DNA of 64,000 bases. Origin: JADKIH01 sp964595205. Its GTDB lineage: Bacteria > Bacteroidota > Bacteroidia > AKYH767-A > 2013-40CM-41-45. The DNA lies in assembly GCA_964595205.1 (NCBI GenBank), contig CAZQOQ010000013.1, positions 1 through 64,000 of the forward strand, in the 5' to 3' direction. Below the pieces are notes generated by a model that was not told where the DNA came from, made no database searches, and saw nothing but the letters and a program-made list of their open reading frames with translations. The position numbers and the translations under genes were made by a program. Shown one piece after another: positions 60,609 to 64,000 of this stretch (positions within the stretch are counted from its first letter, which is position 1; each line of letters starts with the position of its first letter).

Positions 60609-61895
60609 TTAAGACAAGGCCTCCTTAAGAATATTCCCAAATTGAAAAACATCTTCAAATGAATTATAGAGCGGAACCGGTGCAGCCCTCAGCACATCGG
60701 GTTCACGCCAGTCAGAGATAACTCCCTTCGTTGTCATTTTATTGAAAACCGATTTACCATCCTTTTCGATGATGAACGATAACTGGCAGCCTCGCTGAGA
60801 GGAATCTGAAGGTGAAATAATTTTCACCGGTTCATTCATTCCATTTTCCGAAAACGACTTATTGATATCCTTCACGATGAATTCGAGATAGCCTGTGAGG
60901 CTCTCGCTCTTCTTTCGAAGCCTGCCGAGACCTGCTTCGGAAAAAATATCGAGCGACGCTTTCAAAGCCGCCATCGACAGTACAGGAGCATTACTTAACT
61001 GCCAGCTTCTTGCGCCTCTCGCCGGAACAAAATCGCGTTGCATCTTAAACCGTGTATCAGGATTATTTCCCCACCACCCTGCGAAACGCGGAATCGTCTG
61101 ATCATCGGCAAATCGTTCATGAACGAAAATTCCCGAAACTCCGCCGGGACCAGCATTCAGATATTTATAGCTGCAGAAGCATGCATAATCCACATTCCAA
61201 TCATGGAGTTGCATAATTACATTTCCGGTTGCATGGGCCAGGTTAAACCCGACTGTTGCGCCGGCTTTATGAGATGCTTCACTTATTTTTTTCAGATCGA
61301 AATATTGTCCCGTATAATAATTTACTGCACCAAGCATAACGGTCGCAAGCGAATCTTTGTGATGATCGATTGCTGAAAGAATGTCTTCTTCCCTCAGCAA
61401 ATATTCTCCCGGCCTGGCTTTGAGATAAACGATTGCTTCTTCAGGATTAAATCCATGATAATTTACCTGCGACTGAAGTGCATACAGATCCGAAGGGAAT
61501 GCATCGTATTCGCAGATGATTTTAAATCGCTGTTTCGAAGGGCGATAAAAAGAAACCAAAAGCAGGTGCAGATTTGAAGTGAGGGAGTTCATCGCCACAA
61601 CTTCCACAGGCCTGGCGCCGAGAAGCATTGCAACCTGATCGGTGAGAAAATCCTGGTAAGAAAACCATGGCATCCTGGCATGGAAATGTCCTTCAACTCC
61701 ATACGTTGCCCAGTCTTCCAATTCCTTCAGGATATAATCCTGCGTCGTTTTTGGCTGCAGCCCGAGCGAATTTCCTGTCATGTAAATGACTTCCTTTCCG
61801 TTCATCAAAGGAAAATAAAACTTTTCCCGAAAATTCTTCAGGGGATCCTTCGAGTCCAGATCTTTTGCATGTTGGAGTGTATTTTGGAAAGACAT
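60609..61895 (-). CDS. kynU: Kynureninase
   Basis: A 428-residue PLP enzyme that splits 3-hydroxykynurenine to 3-hydroxyanthranilate and alanine (or kynurenine to anthranilate). It has YMTGNSLGLQPK, GVEGHFHARMPW, the EYDAFPSDLYA motif, GFNLAHATGN, and the PLP lysine in CSYKYLNAGPGG. First gene of a four-gene operon. 3-hydroxyanthranilate dioxygenase and tryptophan dioxygenase are not in the window. A heptamer array of GTTTGGC-type lies 21 bp upstream of the start. Confidence 0.95.
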   Translation of the reverse strand: MSFQNTLQHAKDLDSKDPLKNFREKFYFPLMNGKEVIYMTGNSLGLQPKTTQDYILKELEDWATYGVEGHFHARMPWFSYQDFLTDQVAMLLGARPVEVVAMNSLTSNLHLLLVSFYRPSKQRFKIICEYDAFPSDLYALQSQVNYHGFNPEEAIVYLKARPGEYLLREEDILSAIDHHKDSLATVMLGAVNYYTGQYFDLKKISEASHKAGATVGFNLAHATGNVIMQLHDWNVDYACFCSYKYLNAGPGGVSGIFVHERFADDQTIPRFAGWWGNNPDTRFKMQRDFVPARGARSWQLSNAPVLSMAALKASLDIFSEAGLGRLRKKSESLTGYLEFIVKDINKSFSENGMNEPVKIISPSDSSQRGCQLSFIIEKDGKSVFNKMTTKGVISDWREPDVLRAAPVPLYNSFEDVFQFGNILKEALS

Positions 61896-61916
61896 TGCTG
61901 ATGTAGCTGCTAAAAC

Positions 61917-61950
61917 GTTTGGCGTTGGGCGTTTGGCGTTTGGGGTTTGA
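61917..61950. repeat. Heptamer array (GTTTGGC-type)x4.9 in the kynU leader
   Basis: Units GTTTGGC, GTTGGGC, GTTTGGC, GTTTGGG, GTTTGA, the same family as 53703-53730. It sits in the divergent gap between kynU and hemL. Confidence 0.85.
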
Positions 61951-62090
61951 GTTGCGAGATTGTTGATCAGGATTTTATAGAATTTAACTTTCGTTTTAAT
62001 GCCATTTAATCCGGTAAATTCATTTGGGGCGCAAAGGTTAAAAAGAAGTATTTACCTTTACAATTCCCGAAGAAAATATTTTATTAATTT

Positions 62091-63422
62091 ATGCAACATA
62101 TGATTAAAAGAGATAAATCGGAAGCGTTATTTAAAAAAGCCAAAGAATATTTTCCCGGAGGGGTAAATTCTCCGGTACGGGCTTTTCGTTCGGTTGGCGG
62201 CTCACCGCTGTTCATTGAGAAGGGCGACGGTTGTTATATCTGGGATGCAGATGGGAATAAATTCGTTGACTTCTGTTGCTCATGGGGACCGTTGATCTTA
62301 GGACATAATCATGAGCGTGTGAAAAGTGCAATAGTAAATGCCGTTTCGGCGGGCACTACATTCGGTGCACCGACAGAAAAAGAAAACGAGCTTGCTGGCC
62401 TGATCCTCAATCATAACCGTTTCATCGAAAAATTACGTTTCGTCTCATCGGGAACAGAAGCGGTGATGTCGGCCATACGACTTGCGCGGGGATTTACAGG
62501 CAGGCCGATGATCATTAAATTCGAAGGATGTTATCATGGTCACGCCGACTCGATGCTGGTGAAAGCAGGAAGCGGGCTCAGCACATTCGGCATTTCATCA
62601 TCCGACGGCGTCACGGAATCGGTAGCTAACGACACGATCGTTTTGCCGCTGAACGACAGGCGTGCACTGGAAGTTGCTGTTTCGGATTATGCGCATGACA
62701 TTGCTGCCGTTATCATAGAGCCGGTGCCGGCGAATAACGGTTTGATTCTTCAGGATAAAAAATTCCTTGAGTTTCTCAGGGAAATTACCCTGAAGAATTC
62801 CATACTACTGATATTCGACGAGGTAATATCGGGATTCAGAATCGGTTTTGAAGGTGCGGCTGGATATTATGGCATTTCTCCCGACATAATCACCTATGGA
62901 AAAATCATCGGAGGCGGAATGCCGGTTGGCGCTTATGGTTCAAGGAATGAAATCATGAGCTGCATTTCCCCTGATGGTAAAGTGTACCAGGCCGGAACAC
63001 TATCGGGAAATCCTGTTGCGATGGCTGCTGGCATAGCACAGTTGAGCGAATGTCTGAAGAACGGTTTTTACGAAGAGCTGGAAAGGAAAACAATTGCGTT
63101 CAAAGAGAAGCTGGAAACGTTTTCAAAAAAGAAAAATTATCCGTTCCGGGTATTCAGTGTTGGTTCTATATTCTGGTTTGCGTTTACCGAAAAAGAAAAT
63201 ATCAGAACGGCAGACGATATAAATCCTGACAGCATGAAATTCTTCAGGCTGCTTCATCATGATTTGCTGGATAATGGAATTTACCTTGGACCGTCAGGCT
63301 ATGAAGTTGGGTTTATTTCACAGGCGCACAGCATGGAGATTCTTGATGAAGTCGCGAAAAAAATCTGCGAATCGCTTGAAAAAGTTTTCACCGACCTACC
63401 TGAAAGGGTTACCGAAATTTAA
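62091..63422 (+). CDS. hemL: Glutamate-1-semialdehyde 2,1-aminomutase
   Basis: A 443-residue PLP enzyme that turns glutamate-1-semialdehyde into 5-aminolevulinate for heme. It shows FPGGVNSPVRAFRSVGG, the GTEAVMSAIRLARG cofactor segment, IFDEVISGFRIG and the PLP lysine Lys271 in TYGKIIGGGMPVGAYG. The start may be the first ATG (62091) or the one nine bases later. Divergent from kynU; the 3-prime end overlaps the convergent hypothetical gene by 27 bp. Confidence 0.95.
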   Translation: MQHMIKRDKSEALFKKAKEYFPGGVNSPVRAFRSVGGSPLFIEKGDGCYIWDADGNKFVDFCCSWGPLILGHNHERVKSAIVNAVSAGTTFGAPTEKENELAGLILNHNRFIEKLRFVSSGTEAVMSAIRLARGFTGRPMIIKFEGCYHGHADSMLVKAGSGLSTFGISSSDGVTESVANDTIVLPLNDRRALEVAVSDYAHDIAAVIIEPVPANNGLILQDKKFLEFLREITLKNSILLIFDEVISGFRIGFEGAAGYYGISPDIITYGKIIGGGMPVGAYGSRNEIMSCISPDGKVYQAGTLSGNPVAMAAGIAQLSECLKNGFYEELERKTIAFKEKLETFSKKKNYPFRVFSVGSIFWFAFTEKENIRTADDINPDSMKFFRLLHHDLLDNGIYLGPSGYEVGFISQAHSMEILDEVAKKICESLEKVFTDLPERVTEI

Positions 63423-63818
63423 AAAGGTGAGGAAGAAATTTTTGTCTTTCTTTTTTTCTTTGTCAAAAAATTCTTTGGCTACCATGACCCAGCCCTGGTG
63501 ACCATATTTCAGGAGCCAGCTTACGGCCTTCTGGCTGCCGGTGGTTGCTTCGACGAAAGCGGCGAGTTCACGATTGCCGCTGTTTAATAAAAAGACTTTT
63601 GCTTTATCGTTTCCTTCAAGGGCATCGACAGTTGCGGCGAGCTGGCGGTAACCGTTTTCGAGCAGCCACTTGAACGACTTCTCCATACCGTCGCAGGCAT
63701 CCCAGAATTCTTTTAGTTCCCGGTAATCGTTTTCGACAAGCCATTTTGAGGCCCCTTCATCCTCATTTCTGACAAGCAAAATCAATTTTTCAAAAACCTC
63801 TTTATCATAATTTCTCAT
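63396..63818 (-). CDS. Hypothetical protein built of ~33-residue repeats
   Basis: A 140-residue soluble protein with no recognised family. It contains about four helical repeats of roughly 32-35 residues with the consensus KWLLENGYRxLAAxVDAxxGxxKA (examples: SKWLVENDYRELKEFWDACDG, FKWLLENGYRQLAATVDAL, VSWLLKYGHQGWVM). The C-terminus is Lys-rich (EFFDKEKKKDKNFF). The pattern suggests an ankyrin- or TPR-like solenoid. The last 27 bp overlap the 3-prime end of hemL on the other strand. Confidence 0.68.
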   Translation of the reverse strand: MRNYDKEVFEKLILLVRNEDEGASKWLVENDYRELKEFWDACDGMEKSFKWLLENGYRQLAATVDALEGNDKAKVFLLNSGNRELAAFVEATTGSQKAVSWLLKYGHQGWVMVAKEFFDKEKKKDKNFFLTFLNFGNPFR

Positions 63819-64000
63819 GCCATATGAATTGAAAGAAACAAAAATAAAAACCGAACCAGCATTGTGCCATCAACAAGAAATTTGTAATAATAGATACCTG
63901 CATTCTTACCTTGTTGAATAATCCAAATTAATGCTACCAGTGAAGAGAGATCGAGAGAAAGCACCATCGTTGGAGACAAATCGTGCATCAGGTGATGGAG
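63819..64000. other. Unassigned end of window
   Basis: No gene, hairpin or repeat could be supported in the last 182 bp; it is the upstream region of the minus-strand hypothetical gene. Confidence 0.5.

Noticed and set aside
1..64000. tRNA and rRNA genes
   Set aside because: No cloverleaf with a GTTCGAATC-type T-loop and no rRNA segments were recognised on either strand by eye; a covariance-model scan would be decisive.

Overview
The window comes from a member of the Bacteroidota, probably an environmental, free-living lineage rather than a gut Bacteroides. The evidence is the gene content: secreted proteins with type IX secretion (T9SS) C-terminal sorting domains, a CHU_C-type gliding-associated C-terminus, a type III glutamine synthetase, the rpsF-rpsR-rplI operon without ssb, and a PorE-like OmpA/PD40 protein. 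Promoters also fit: several genes have the phylum-specific pattern TTG, 19-21 bp, TAnnTTTG. Gene starts are A-rich and mostly lack a strong Shine-Dalgarno. Three genes start with TTG.

Layout. 1-13.1 kb is housekeeping: a DEAD-box RNA helicase, a fatty acid desaturase, glnN (GSIII), the PorE-like envelope protein, purM, prfA and a fused 2-oxoacid dehydrogenase E1. 13.1-22.6 kb holds a TMEM175-family channel, two T9SS cargo proteins, a TMTC-like membrane/TPR protein, a lipoprotein and a cytochrome c. 22.7-27.5 kb has an alpha/beta hydrolase, the S6-S18-L9 operon and paaZ with a small unknown partner. 27.9-33 kb has two very large secreted cargo proteins. 33-43 kb has an enoyl-CoA hydratase, a TPR protein paired with an outer-membrane barrel, a lipoprotein, an FtsE-like ATPase and two glycosyltransferases. 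43.2-46.6 kb is a phenylacetate operon, paaABCD plus paaG. 46.7-51.3 kb has HU, dnaX and gyrB. 51.5-57 kb has another T9SS cargo, an M20 amidohydrolase and a large PD40/barrel protein. 57.2-63.8 kb has an MBL hydrolase, a four-gene operon (kynU, kmo, a sphingomyelin-synthase-like PAP2_C protein, a methyltransferase), hemL and a repeat-built hypothetical protein.

How genes work together. PaaABCD, PaaG and PaaZ cover epoxidation of phenylacetyl-CoA, isomerisation to oxepin-CoA and ring opening; the reductase PaaE and the ligase PaaK are not here. KynU and Kmo give two steps of tryptophan to 3-hydroxyanthranilate. At least four proteins are T9SS type A cargo and one is type B cargo, and the PorE-like protein could be a part of, or relative of, the machine that exports them.

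The most unusual feature is the intergenic DNA. Short tandem arrays with a period of 8 bp (or 7 bp), but with quite different sequences, lie exactly against gene ends or starts: GGCTAATC, TTGGGAGG, CAATAAAA, CGCAGAGA, a 16-mer built of two octamers, and ATTAGCCR-type units. One array fills the whole gap between a terminator and the TTG start of purM. Another replaces the -33 region of the helicase promoter. A third is a G-quadruplex-capable G-rich array between two inverted AT-rich octamer arrays. Several long intergenic inverted repeats have arms made of related short repeats. No transposase, CRISPR array, tRNA or rRNA was recognised.
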